Assembly: GCF_014207595.1 (NCBI RefSeq)
Contig: NZ_JACHGY010000001.1
Location: forward strand, 2,238,836-2,302,835
Direction of reading: 5' to 3'
Length of the DNA: 64,000 nucleotides
Source of the DNA: Algisphaera agarilytica
Lineage (GTDB): Bacteria > Planctomycetota > Phycisphaerae > Phycisphaerales > Phycisphaeraceae
Part shown: positions 8,413 through 16,413 of the stretch, one piece after another
Position numbering within the stretch: the stretch's first letter is position 1
How the letters are laid out: every line of letters begins with the position of its first letter
Program-made: the position numbers and the translations under genes
The notes under the pieces: generated by a model
What the model was told of the DNA's origin: nothing
Database searches by the model: none
The model's input: the letters and a program-made list of their open reading frames with translations, nothing else

Positions 8413-9270
8413 TCACCAATTGCCCTCCAGCATCTGCCGGATCGCGTGGGCGACGCCGTGCTCGGAGTGGCTGAGGGTGTGGCGGTCGGCTTTCTCCGCG
8501 GCGCGGGGGACGGCGTTCGCCATCGCGACACCCAGGCCGGCGTGTTCGAGCATGGCCAGGTCGTTGATCTCGTCGCCGATGGTCGCGATGCGGTCGGGGG
8601 CGATGCCGCGTTGGTCGGCGATCCAGGAGAGGCCTCGCCACTTGTTGACACCCTTGGCGAAGACCTCGACGATGAATACCGCGTCCTCGGCCTTGGCGGT
8701 GGGGACACCGGCGAAGCAGTGCAGGTCCACGCGGTCGGCGAAGCGTTCGACGAGTTGTTCTTCGACATCGAACGCGGCCCGCCCCGTGGCGACCACGCCG
8801 ACGCGGAGGCTGTGGTGCAGGTCCTCGGGCGTGGGGTGGCGGTTCTCGGCGACGAGCAGGTTGTTCATCGCGAACCAGCGCTTGGTGTTGTCGGTGATCT
8901 CGCCGTCGCCGGTGACGAGGAAGTCGCGGCCGGTTCGGCCGTGTTCCTGGAAGACGAGCACGGCCTGGGGTAGGTCACGCATGAACTCGATGAGCTCGAG
9001 CGTCAGATGCGGCTCGATGTCGGCCAAGTCCACCGCGTGGCCCGAGTCCATCTCCACCACCACCGCGCCGGTGTTGAACACGCCTACCGGCAAGTTAGGC
9101 ACATCGCCCAGCGCATTGAGTGACTCCCGCCAACCCCGCCCCGTGCACGGCACGACCAGCACCCCCGCGTCCTGCGCGTCCGCGATCGCGCGGCGGTTCT
9201 CCGTACTAACGGTGTGGTCCGGCCCGAGCAACGTGCCGTCGAGGTCCAAGGCAATCAGGTCGTACTTCAT
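8413..9270 (-). CDS. HAD superfamily hydrolase, Cof type
   Basis: This 285-residue cytoplasmic phosphatase is of HAD subfamily IIB. The catalytic motif DLDGTLLGPD is at the N-terminus (nucleophile Asp9), motif II is near VPCTGR, a cap domain occupies the middle, and the Mg-binding motif IATIGDEINDLAML lies near the C-terminus. The start at 9270 puts DxDGT at the usual distance; an upstream in-frame start at 9351 would translate an intergenic inverted repeat and is rejected. It probably dephosphorylates a sugar phosphate or cofactor. Confidence 0.9.
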   Translation of the reverse strand: MKYDLIALDLDGTLLGPDHTVSTENRRAIADAQDAGVLVVPCTGRGWRESLNALGDVPNLPVGVFNTGAVVVEMDSGHAVDLADIEPHLTLELIEFMRDLPQAVLVFQEHGRTGRDFLVTGDGEITDNTKRWFAMNNLLVAENRHPTPEDLHHSLRVGVVATGRAAFDVEEQLVERFADRVDLHCFAGVPTAKAEDAVFIVEVFAKGVNKWRGLSWIADQRGIAPDRIATIGDEINDLAMLEHAGLGVAMANAVPRAAEKADRHTLSHSEHGVAHAIRQMLEGNW

Positions 9271-9274
9271 TTTC

Positions 9275-9380
9275 AGTGATGAGTTAAAAGTGAACAGTGA
9301 TGAGTAAGGCAAGCAGCAATGAGCCACAGGATAGCGATCGGGGTTCTCCACTCATCACTGTTCACTGTTAACTCATCACT
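9275..9380. repeat. Inverted repeat, AGTGATGAGT family, copy 1
   Basis: The 31-nt arms at 9275-9305 and 9350-9380 are inverted copies with a single mismatch and contain AGTGATGAGT twice each. The spacer is 44 nt. The right arm overlaps the last codons of holB and the left arm ends 4 bases before the HAD start, so it fills the intercistronic gap. A second member is at 44985-45058. Confidence 0.9.
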
Positions 9381-10504
9381 CTTTCGCGAAGCGAAAGCGC
9401 TATCGCTGAGGCAAGGCCGTCACAGGTCAGGCCGAGGTTGACGTTGCTGCCCAGGCGCGATTCCGCTACGCCCAGCGCATCGATGACACCGACCCAGGGC
9501 AGGAGCTGTGCCTCGGCCGACTCGGGGTCGGCGGGGTCGCAGTGCTCGGCGAGTTTGTCGAGTTGTTCCTGAGCATAGGTCGCGATGAGCGAGAACATCA
9601 GGCCCGCCGCAAGTTTGTTGGCCGCTTCCTTCGAGGCGTTCTGGTGGTTCTTCACCCACGCCTCGGCAAAGCCGTTGATCCGCTCGGCCATGTCCGCGCC
9701 CAGGCTCGGCACCGCTCGTCCCATCGCCATCTGCTCGAGCTGCGCTAGCACCACCCGCGCCCACTCGGTGAGTTTGTAGTCCAGTACGAGCTTCGCCCGG
9801 CCGAGGCTGCCGTGGGCAAATCCAACCAGCCACGAACGTTCAACCGGTTCGAGTGTCTCGGCGTGTTCCTGCAAATAGCGGTCGAGCACCTCGTTGGGCA
9901 ACGGCACAAACGCGATGCGTTGGCATCGGCTGCGGATGGTCGGCAGCAGGCGGTCTTCGTTGGACGTGACCAGGATGATCGTCGTGCCGCCGCCCTCGTC
10001 GGGCGTGGGCGGCTCTTCGAGGGTCTTGAGCAGCGCGTTCTGCCCGGCGGGGTTGAGCAGCTCGGCCTCGTCGACGATGAACACCTTGCCGTGGTTCAGT
10101 TGGGCCCCGAGGTAGGCCGGCTCGATCAGCGCGGTGCGCAGCACGTTCACGGGGATCGAGGTCAGCTTGCGGTCGCGGGTCTGCTTGTCGTCGCTGTAGC
10201 GGGCGAGTTCTTTATTGACCACGTGCAGGTCGGGGTGGGCCACGCCGGGGAAGGCGTCGAGGCTGTCTTCTTCCGAGTCGATGCGGAAGGCCAGGCAGGA
10301 CGGGCAGCCCCCGCACGCGGATCGACGCCCCGCCAGGTCCGTGACGGGGTCGTGGCAGAGTAAAACTTTCGCGAAGGCGAGCGCGGTGGTGAATTTTCCG
10401 ACGCCTGCGGGGCCGTGGAAGATCTGGGCGTGGTGGACCCGGCCCGAGGCGAGTTGGGCGTGGAGCTGGTCGAGGGCGTGGGTTTGGCCGTGGATGCGGT
10501 CCAT
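9368..10504 (-). CDS. holB: DNA polymerase III subunit delta' (clamp loader)
   Basis: This AAA+ clamp-loader subunit of 378 residues resembles DnaX/HolB. Walker A is GPAGVGKFTT near the N-terminus, a zinc module with CGGCPSC follows, then VFIVDEAELLNPAGQNALLKTLEEPP (Walker B and sensor region) and the SRC arginine-finger motif TIRSRCQR. A DnaX of this length is possible, but the modest size and the single-domain C-terminus favour delta'. The C-terminal residues LSLRERVMS are encoded partly within the inverted repeat arm at 9350-9380. Confidence 0.88.
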   Translation of the reverse strand: MDRIHGQTHALDQLHAQLASGRVHHAQIFHGPAGVGKFTTALAFAKVLLCHDPVTDLAGRRSACGGCPSCLAFRIDSEEDSLDAFPGVAHPDLHVVNKELARYSDDKQTRDRKLTSIPVNVLRTALIEPAYLGAQLNHGKVFIVDEAELLNPAGQNALLKTLEEPPTPDEGGGTTIILVTSNEDRLLPTIRSRCQRIAFVPLPNEVLDRYLQEHAETLEPVERSWLVGFAHGSLGRAKLVLDYKLTEWARVVLAQLEQMAMGRAVPSLGADMAERINGFAEAWVKNHQNASKEAANKLAAGLMFSLIATYAQEQLDKLAEHCDPADPESAEAQLLPWVGVIDALGVAESRLGSNVNLGLTCDGLASAIALSLRERVMS

Positions 10505-10657
10505 CGGGGCATCTTAACCCGCCGAGGCTTCCCCGGCCGGGGCGCGGGGCGTAGAATAAAGTTGTCTTGTATTTCCGACCCTTGAGCGGTCGATCGCTGG
10601 CACCGTCTGCCGAGACACCACGGCCCCGACTGGATTCCCGACCCAGAAAGTCATTCG

Positions 10658-11212
10658 ATGAAGTTTAAACCCAACCGCGTCTTCCGCTGCTCCCTGTTGG
10701 TCTTCGCCGCCTGCGCGATCTGCGTCATGGCTTGGCAGAACACCCAGCCCGTTGAGGCGGCGGACAGCGACCGCGTGAAGCTCGACCGGGGCACGCCGTA
10801 CATCGTCGCGGCCGGCCGAAGCCCGATCCCCTCGGCCGGGGAGAACATCACCGAACCCCTGCCCTACAAACGGCTCGTGGACGACAGCGGGTCCAAGGTC
10901 CGAACCAAAGCGCCCGACGGCCCCGTGACCTGGGGCGCGGCCCACAACTACGTCGGCCAACGCATCACCGTCGAAGGCAAGATCGTCAACACCTACAACC
11001 ACGAGGGCAACATCTGCTTCCTCAACTTCCACGAAGACTGGCGCGGCAAGTTCTATATCCCGGTTTTCAAAGAAGTCTTCGACGACCTGCCCCAGGCTCC
11101 CGAAAAGTACTACCTCAACAAAACCATCCGCGTCACCGGCAAGGTCACCCAGCACCGGAACCGACCCAACATCGAGGTCCGCAACATCAAGCAGATCGAG
11201 ATTGTGGATTAG
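10658..11212 (+). CDS. Exported OB-fold protein
   Basis: This 184-residue protein has an N-terminal signal peptide (about residues 1-35, ending near VEAADS) and a C-terminal OB-fold-like domain (about 90-180) with the pattern HNYVGQRITVEGKIVNTYN, then a FYIPVF strand and RVTGKVTQHRNRPNIEV. Periplasmic OB-fold proteins of this type bind oligosaccharides or nucleic acids. It is transcribed divergently from holB. The ligand is unknown. Confidence 0.75.
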   Translation: MKFKPNRVFRCSLLVFAACAICVMAWQNTQPVEAADSDRVKLDRGTPYIVAAGRSPIPSAGENITEPLPYKRLVDDSGSKVRTKAPDGPVTWGAAHNYVGQRITVEGKIVNTYNHEGNICFLNFHEDWRGKFYIPVFKEVFDDLPQAPEKYYLNKTIRVTGKVTQHRNRPNIEVRNIKQIEIVD

Positions 11213-11215
11213 GGG

Positions 11216-11371
11216 TTGGGGGCTTGGGTGTTGGGGGCTTAGGATTTTGGTTTTTGGGGTCGATCTACGCCTGATTGGGCGGTAGCATCTTGTTGCTGGT
11301 GCCTCGCAATTCACTTCATTGGCAAACGGCACGCGGGCAATCTCCCAAGCCCCCAATCCCCAAGCCCCCAA
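11216..11371. repeat. Inverted repeat, TTGGGGGCTTGGG family, copy 1
   Basis: The 28-nt arms at 11216-11243 and 11344-11371 are inverted and match at 25 of 28 positions; each holds TTGGGGGCTT twice. The left arm starts 3 bases after the OB-protein stop and the right arm ends 13 bases before the FNR start. The second member is at 17626-17765. Confidence 0.88.
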
Positions 11372-11384
11372 CTCCCGTCTCTCC

Positions 11385-12224
11385 ATGCCCAAAGACATCC
11401 ACAACGCCACGCTGGTCGAACGCATCCATTCCCACGAAGACCTCGCCTTCTTCCGGGTCAAGTACAACGACCACGACGTCCCCGACTTCGAGCCCGGCCA
11501 GTTCGCCACGCTCGGCCTCCCCGACACCTCGCCGCCCGATCCCGACAAGCCCGTCCGCCCCGGCCGCGGCCCCAAGCTCATCCGCCGGGCCTACTCCATC
11601 GCTTCCCCCGCCACACAGAAAGACACGCTGGAGTTCTACATCGTCCGCGTCGAAGACGGCCAACTCACCCCGTCGCTCTGGGACATCGAGCCCGGCCAAA
11701 CCCTCTTCATGAACGAAAAAATCGGCGGCCACTTCACGCTTCCCTCGCCCACCCTCGAAGACGGCAGCCCCGACCCGCGTCGCACCTTCGTCATGGTCGG
11801 CACCGGCACCGGCCTCGCCCCGTTCCGCAGCATGTACCTCACCCACCGCGGCACCGCTTCCGGGGGCCGCTGGGACAAGTTCATCCTCTTCGACGGCTGC
11901 CGCCTCGCCCGTGACCTGGGCTACCACGACGAACTGACCCAGCTCGCCGAGGAAGACGACTCGTTCGTCTACCTCCCCACCGTGACCCGCGAGCCGGACG
12001 ACAGCGACTGGCCGGGTTTGCGCGGCCGGGTCAACACATTGCTCGAACCCGACAAGTTCCAGGAACTCACCGGCACCCCACTCTCCCCCGACGCCTGCAA
12101 CGTCTTCCTCTGCGGCAACCCCCAGATGATCGACCAGGTCGAAGCCGACCTAAGCGACCGCGGCTTCGTCACCCACGACCGCAAACACCCCGATGGGAAT
12201 CTCCACTTCGAGCGGTACTGGTAG
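11385..12224 (+). CDS. fpr: Ferredoxin--NADP(+) reductase
   Basis: This FAD-dependent oxidoreductase of 279 residues exchanges electrons between NADP(H) and ferredoxin or flavodoxin. The FAD domain shows RRAYSIASPAT, and the NADP domain shows GTGTGLAPFRSM and the late LCGNPQMIDQV motif. The start at 11385 (MPKDIHNATL) is chosen because upstream in-frame codons lie in the inverted repeat 11344-11371. The gene stands alone and ends in a shared terminator region at 12252. Confidence 0.92.
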   Translation: MPKDIHNATLVERIHSHEDLAFFRVKYNDHDVPDFEPGQFATLGLPDTSPPDPDKPVRPGRGPKLIRRAYSIASPATQKDTLEFYIVRVEDGQLTPSLWDIEPGQTLFMNEKIGGHFTLPSPTLEDGSPDPRRTFVMVGTGTGLAPFRSMYLTHRGTASGGRWDKFILFDGCRLARDLGYHDELTQLAEEDDSFVYLPTVTREPDDSDWPGLRGRVNTLLEPDKFQELTGTPLSPDACNVFLCGNPQMIDQVEADLSDRGFVTHDRKHPDGNLHFERYW

Positions 12225-12251
12225 TTTCTTTAACCTCGGGATTCAAAAATA

Positions 12252-12284
12252 CCCCCCGACCCACACGTTGGTGGACCGGGGGGG
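12252..12284. terminator. Terminator hairpin between convergent fpr and SnoaL genes
   Basis: A C6 tract (12252-12257) pairs with a G7 tract (12278-12284), with an interrupted inner stem CCCAC/GTGG. It lies between two convergent genes and can serve either; no long U-tract is present. Confidence 0.55.
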
Positions 12285-12330
12285 ATACAGAATCAAAGCG
12301 GTCGGTAGCTCGATGTCGATGAGGTAGTCG

Positions 12331-12744
12331 CTAGGTCAATCCTAATTGGCTGACGAGCGCAAGCTCATCCATTAACTCCCATTCTTCCATGATCCGTTCG
12401 TCGACGACTCGGCTGATCACCACTCCCTGGACTTCCATCCTTCGGCCGGTGCCGGGTTCGCCTTGAAACGCGCCGAGGTGGGTGCCGCAGAGCGTCAGGC
12501 GGGTACAGACTTTGCCGCCCTCTGCGAACTGTTGATCGATTATGACTTCCAGGTCGGGGAAGGCTTCTCGATATCCAGTAAATATTGTTTTGAGTTGCTC
12601 GGGGCCTTGCAGGCTTTCGGTCGGCGTGCGGTACCGGTAATCCGGGTGGACGAGGTCGTCCACCGCAGATAAATCGTTTTGGTTGATGCCGCGTTCGATC
12701 AGTTCACGAACAATGTCTTGAGCTTTAGTGTTGGCGGTAATCAT
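12331..12744 (-). CDS. SnoaL-like ester cyclase family protein
   Basis: This 137-residue protein has the SnoaL/NTF2-like fold: helix VRELIERGINQNDLSAVDDLV, then HPDYRYRTPTESLQGPEQLK and a beta-sheet that ends in a characteristic RIMEEWELMDELALVSQLG. Family members cyclise polyketides or act on small hydrophobic substrates. It is the third gene of a minus-strand operon after an NmrA-like reductase and a DUF1772 membrane protein, suggesting a small redox or detoxification module. Confidence 0.82.
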   Translation of the reverse strand: MITANTKAQDIVRELIERGINQNDLSAVDDLVHPDYRYRTPTESLQGPEQLKTIFTGYREAFPDLEVIIDQQFAEGGKVCTRLTLCGTHLGAFQGEPGTGRRMEVQGVVISRVVDERIMEEWELMDELALVSQLGLT

Positions 12745-12789
12745 GGGGTTGCTCTTTCGGTTGGAAGTAGAGTTTCATGAGGCCGACAT

Positions 12790-13263
12790 TTAGGGCATCG
12801 CGAGGGCGTATGCCGCGACCGCAAGGGCGGCGGCGCATGTGCGTAGGTGGTTCAGGAATGTCCAGCGTTTGAGGTAGTGCTGCCAGTACTCGACGGCGTT
12901 GCTCGTGGAGGCGTCCATCGGCGCAAGCGCGTCGTTCATCGGGATGTTGCCCGCCGCGGTGATAATGAACGAGGCGAGGTAGAGCAGGCCGCCCACCATG
13001 AGCCAAGCCGAGCTGGGCGACGACCAATTGAAGACCGCAAATACGACGCTGGCCAGGCTGAGCACTGCGGTACCCATGAAGACTCCCATGGTGATGGGAT
13101 TCATGACGGTGATGTTGATGGCCTGCATACTTTCGATCCCGTTGCTCGGGGCGACTTGGCCCAGGGCTTTCATCACGAACGTCGAGAAGGTGAAGAACAA
13201 GCCAGCCACCAGGCCGCTGCCCACGGCCGCGACGACAGTGAGGGAGGTCAGGAGGATGTTCAC
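12790..13263 (-). CDS. DUF1772 (anthrone oxygenase-like) membrane protein
   Basis: This integral membrane protein of about 157 residues has four predicted spans (first at VAAVGSGLVAGLFFTFSTF, then near TMGVFMGTAVLSLASVVFA, SAWLMVGGLLYLASFIITA and a C-terminal span) and the conserved NIPMND motif between spans, matching DUF1772. GTG at 13263 is the start: GGAGGTGAT stands just before it and its bases overlap the TGA of the upstream gene (GTGA), which indicates translational coupling. An ATG at 13284 would ignore this ribosome site. Confidence 0.87.
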   Translation of the reverse strand: MNILLTSLTVVAAVGSGLVAGLFFTFSTFVMKALGQVAPSNGIESMQAINITVMNPITMGVFMGTAVLSLASVVFAVFNWSSPSSAWLMVGGLLYLASFIITAAGNIPMNDALAPMDASTSNAVEYWQHYLKRWTFLNHLRTCAAALAVAAYALAMP

Positions 13264-14123
13264 GACATCACCTCCTTCGTCCAAGCGCCTTCCGCAGCGG
13301 CTTGCTTGGCGTAGTCGGCAAAGTCGCGGGCCTGGCGACCCAATGCCTGCTGCACGCCGTCGCAGAGGTATTCGTTGCGGCCGTCGAGTACCTCGTTGAA
13401 GAGGTAATTCAAAAGGCCCACGATTTCGGCAGGTGCCCCTTCGGCCAACAACCCTGCCTCGAACTCTTCGGGGGTCACGTCGAGAAACTGGACTTCAACA
13501 CCCGCCGCATCGGCGATGGTTTGCACCGCTTCGCCGAACGTGAGCAGCCGGGGCCCGGTGACTTCGTAGATCTTGCCGTCGTGCCCCGGCTCGGTCAGAG
13601 CGGCAACCGCGACGTCGGCGATGTCGTCGCAGTCGACAAACGGTTCACGCACATTGCTCACGGGAAGCGCCACTGTGCCGCTCATCACCAGGTCCAGGAA
13701 CGCGCCTTCGCTGAAATTCTGGTTGAACCAGCTCGCACGCACGACGGACCATTCCACGCCCGACGCGGCGACGATTTTTTCGCTCGCCTGAGCTTCGGCC
13801 TCCCCCCGCCCTGATAACAACACGATTCGCGAAACCCCGGCAGCGACCGCGTGATCGATCAACGCCTGCACTTTCTCCAACGCGCCAGGCACCGTGAGGT
13901 CCGGGTAGTAGGTGAGGTACACGGCCGACACGCCGTCGAGGGCCGGGCCCCAGGTCTCGGGCGTGTCCCAGTCGAACGGCACCTCGGCCGATCGGCTGCC
14001 CGCCCGCACCGGTCGGTCCAGGGCGTTCAGCCGGTTGATCACGCGTCGGCCGGTCTTGCCGTTGCCGCCGATGACCAGAGTCAGGTCTTGAGGGTGGGAA
14101 GATTTTTGAAGTTCGTTCTGCAT
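13260..14123 (-). CDS. NmrA-like NAD(P)-dependent oxidoreductase
   Basis: This Rossmann-fold protein of 287 residues belongs to the atypical SDR/NmrA group. The dinucleotide motif is LVIGGNGKTGRRV, with SRIVLLSGRG and an EWSVVRASWFNQNF core. Homologues act as quinone reductases or redox sensors. Start 14123 is supported by GGAG about 9 bases upstream; earlier in-frame codons (to 14261) encode a non-conserved extension. It is first in an operon with DUF1772 (overlapping GTGA) and a SnoaL protein. Confidence 0.86.
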   Translation of the reverse strand: MQNELQKSSHPQDLTLVIGGNGKTGRRVINRLNALDRPVRAGSRSAEVPFDWDTPETWGPALDGVSAVYLTYYPDLTVPGALEKVQALIDHAVAAGVSRIVLLSGRGEAEAQASEKIVAASGVEWSVVRASWFNQNFSEGAFLDLVMSGTVALPVSNVREPFVDCDDIADVAVAALTEPGHDGKIYEVTGPRLLTFGEAVQTIADAAGVEVQFLDVTPEEFEAGLLAEGAPAEIVGLLNYLFNEVLDGRNEYLCDGVQQALGRQARDFADYAKQAAAEGAWTKEVMS

Positions 14124-14353
14124 CACAAGGTCTCCATGAAAGAGGGGTACGGACTTGAGATGGCTGCCACACGACAACCGATCTCGCGTGGAAACCAAAT
14201 TACGGACGCCTCGATTCATTCGATATGGCGCGTTGTTGCCGATGCTTTGCAGTTCGTCCAAAGCGACGGCGGTGAAGGTGATTGGTGACGGGGCGACGTC
14301 GAGAAATGCTCCTACATAGCAACTCGCTTACCTCCAAAGCGCCATGCACGAAA

Positions 14354-14376
14354 ACCACAGGATTGAATCCTGTGGT
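14354..14376 (-). terminator. Rho-independent terminator of small secreted protein gene
   Basis: Ten-base arms ACCACAGGAT (14354-14363) and ATCCTGTGGT (14367-14376) with a TGA loop; on the minus strand the stem is followed by TTTTC. It lies 50 bases downstream of the gene at 14425. Confidence 0.75.
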
Positions 14377-14424
14377 CTCCGCGGTCGAAAGGGCTGGGCC
14401 CTCAATCAAACTGTCACCGAAGGT

Positions 14425-14649
14425 TTAGCGGGTCCCGCGTCCGCCTTGGATCATGTGGCCATAGGCTGGGCGGGTTTTCGAAGCCGTGACGTTCTTTGCC
14501 GGGACGAGGTTGTAGACCGCGTCTTGTTGCTTGGCGGCGACCGCGTTTTCACGGGCGTGGTGTGCCCGATCGACTTGGGGGCTGGCTTGGGCCAGGCCGG
14601 CAAGAGTGAGGGTGGCCGTGAGAGCGGTCAGGGTGAGAAACTTCTGCAT
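14425..14649 (-). CDS. Small secreted protein, unknown function
   Basis: This 74-residue protein has a clear signal peptide (MQKFLTLTALTATLTLAGLAQA, cut after QA) and a mature part of about 50 residues rich in Ala, His and Lys. No domain is recognised. Start 14649 is preferred to 14658 because AAAGGA lies at a usable distance. A terminator follows at 14354-14376, so it forms its own transcript. Length and composition suggest a periplasmic or surface peptide. Confidence 0.68.
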   Translation of the reverse strand: MQKFLTLTALTATLTLAGLAQASPQVDRAHHARENAVAAKQQDAVYNLVPAKNVTASKTRPAYGHMIQGGRGTR

Positions 14650-14757
14650 CGGAAACATCCTTTCGAGGGTCTGCGGTATGGGCAGACGGTGAGTGGTTCC
14701 CTCACGAACGCCGTAAGGGAGAAGAGTTCAATCCGTGGAATGAGCGAGGCTCTGGGG

Positions 14758-14832
14758 TCAGTGATCCCGCCAGGGCGGCGGCCGGTCGGGGACCTCCCGA
14801 AGTGGGGAAGCGAAGAGTGTTTTGTGGTTCAT
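14758..14832 (-). CDS. Possible 24-residue peptide ORF
   Basis: Within the 350-base gap before the AraC gene, an ATG at 14832 has a strong GGAG 6 bases upstream and opens 24 codons (MNHKTLFASPLREV then Pro/Arg-rich) to a TGA. Nothing else supports it; it could be a leader peptide or chance. Confidence 0.25.
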   Translation of the reverse strand: MNHKTLFASPLREVPDRPPPWRDH

Positions 14833-14999
14833 CGCTTGCTCCTCGGTTTGGGGTTCTGGTTCACGAATCAGCGGGTCACACGTCACAGGCAAAAAGATAG
14901 GGCAGCGAGCGGTATGAAAATATGGCGCTTTGGGGCGGGCTCATGCTCTTTTGTCCAAATTTCGTGGTGGGCCTCGCGAGGGAGTCATATACTCGGAAC

Positions 15000-15992
15000 G
15001 TGACTGACCCGGCCCAATCAAAATCACACGACAAAGGCCCGACTCAGCGTCCTGCCGATGCCTGGGTGTCGAGCGATCCGCTTGGGCAGGCGCTAGATTT
15101 CCTGCGGATGGACGGCGTGTTCTACTGTCGTTCGGAGTTCACCGAGCCTTGGGGTCTCGATCTCCCGCCGATGCCGGACTGCCTGATGTTTCACGTGGTC
15201 ACCGAAGGCCGGTGCGTCATGTTGACGTCCGACCCCGAACCGCTTGACCTGCAGCAGGGCGTCTTTACGCTCGTGCCCCACGGCGAGGGCCACGTGGTGG
15301 CGTCTTCGGCGGACGCCCAGGCCACGAATCTGTTCGAGACCGAGCGCTACCACGTCACCGACCGCTACGAACGACTTGTGCACGGCGGCGGGGGAACGCC
15401 CTGCCAAATGATCTGCGGCGCGGTGCACATGGACCACCCCGTCGCCGAACGGCTGATCTCGCTCCTGCCCCAGACCGTTCGGTTCGACACCTCCGACCCT
15501 GACCGGGGCGATACAGCCCAGGGCATCCTCAATGTCATGGCCAGCGAAGTCGAAAAACCTCGCCCTGGCAGCGAAGCGGTCATCGCCCGGCTCGCCGACA
15601 CTCTGGTGATCCAAGCCATCCGGACCTGGATCGAAGACGAGCCCGCCGCCCAGACCGGCTGGCTGGCTGCAATCAAGGACCCACAAATCGGTCAGGCTTT
15701 GCAGAGTCTCCACCAAGACCCCGAGCGTCCTTGGACCGTGGAAGACCTGGCGGAACAGGCGGCGATGTCGCGCTCCGCCTTCTCCGCACGTTTCAGCGAA
15801 CTCGTTGGTGAGTCGCCCATGCGATACGTGCGAAGTTGGAAAATGCAGGTCGCCGCGGCGTTGCTCAAGAGCGAGGGGGCGACGGTAGCCGAGCTGGCGT
15901 TTCGCTTAGGTTACGAGAGCGAAGCGGCTTTTAGCCGAGCGTTCAAACGTGTGATGAAGGTCTCACCGGGTTCCATTAAATGCGACCCATGA
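15000..15992 (+). CDS. AraC family regulator with cupin N-terminus
   Basis: This is a DNA-binding regulator of about 330 residues. The N-terminal cupin-type sensing domain starts at DPLGQALDFLRMDGVFYCRSEF, typical of the cupin_6 AraC group. The C-terminal pair of helix-turn-helix motifs begins at PWTVEDLAEQAAMSRSAF and ends VAELAFRLGYESEAAFSRAFKR. GTG at 15000 is chosen as start because the domain begins soon after; the frame is open back to 14922. It diverges from the secreted-protein and NmrA genes, which may be its targets. Confidence 0.88.
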   Translation: MTDPAQSKSHDKGPTQRPADAWVSSDPLGQALDFLRMDGVFYCRSEFTEPWGLDLPPMPDCLMFHVVTEGRCVMLTSDPEPLDLQQGVFTLVPHGEGHVVASSADAQATNLFETERYHVTDRYERLVHGGGGTPCQMICGAVHMDHPVAERLISLLPQTVRFDTSDPDRGDTAQGILNVMASEVEKPRPGSEAVIARLADTLVIQAIRTWIEDEPAAQTGWLAAIKDPQIGQALQSLHQDPERPWTVEDLAEQAAMSRSAFSARFSELVGESPMRYVRSWKMQVAAALLKSEGATVAELAFRLGYESEAAFSRAFKRVMKVSPGSIKCDP

Positions 15993-16023
15993 CCATCGAT
16001 ATTGAGGCCACGCCAAGAGGGTA

Positions 16024-16371
16024 TCAATCTACGTCGCCATCAACGCCTTCGTGAGAAAGGTCACCCGAGAGCTCGGCCTGGATTTCTTCGAGGCTTTCTT
16101 CTTCGGTAGCGATGATCTTGCCACTCACGGCGTCGACCTCGACTTCGTAGGCCTGGTCGCCGGACTTGATGAAGATATCCCACTGGGTGTCGGGTTCGTC
16201 GAAGCGGATGCCGAGGAGTTCGCCGCCGACTTCGGCGGTCGCGGCGTCAATCGCGGCTTCTTTGCTGATCAGGGTTGCGTCTTTTTGCGAGCAGCCGGTC
16301 ACGCTTAGCACACCAAGAGAGGCGAATGCGGCGATCGTCCAAACGGGTTTTGTCATCTGGTTGTTCTTCAT
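16024..16371 (-). CDS. PepSY-domain lipoprotein
   Basis: This 115-residue exported lipoprotein has a signal peptide ending in lipobox VTGC (Cys27) and a single PepSY fold with ISKEAAIDAATAEVGG, a QWDIFIKSGDQAYEVEVDAVSGKII core and an acidic tail. PepSY domains inhibit peptidases or act in envelope stress. It is convergent with the AraC gene. Confidence 0.85.
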   Translation of the reverse strand: MKNNQMTKPVWTIAAFASLGVLSVTGCSQKDATLISKEAAIDAATAEVGGELLGIRFDEPDTQWDIFIKSGDQAYEVEVDAVSGKIIATEEESLEEIQAELSGDLSHEGVDGDVD

Positions 16372-16413
16372 GAGGGGCGATCGCTTTCTATCGAATAGAT
16401 GTAGGGAGTGGGA

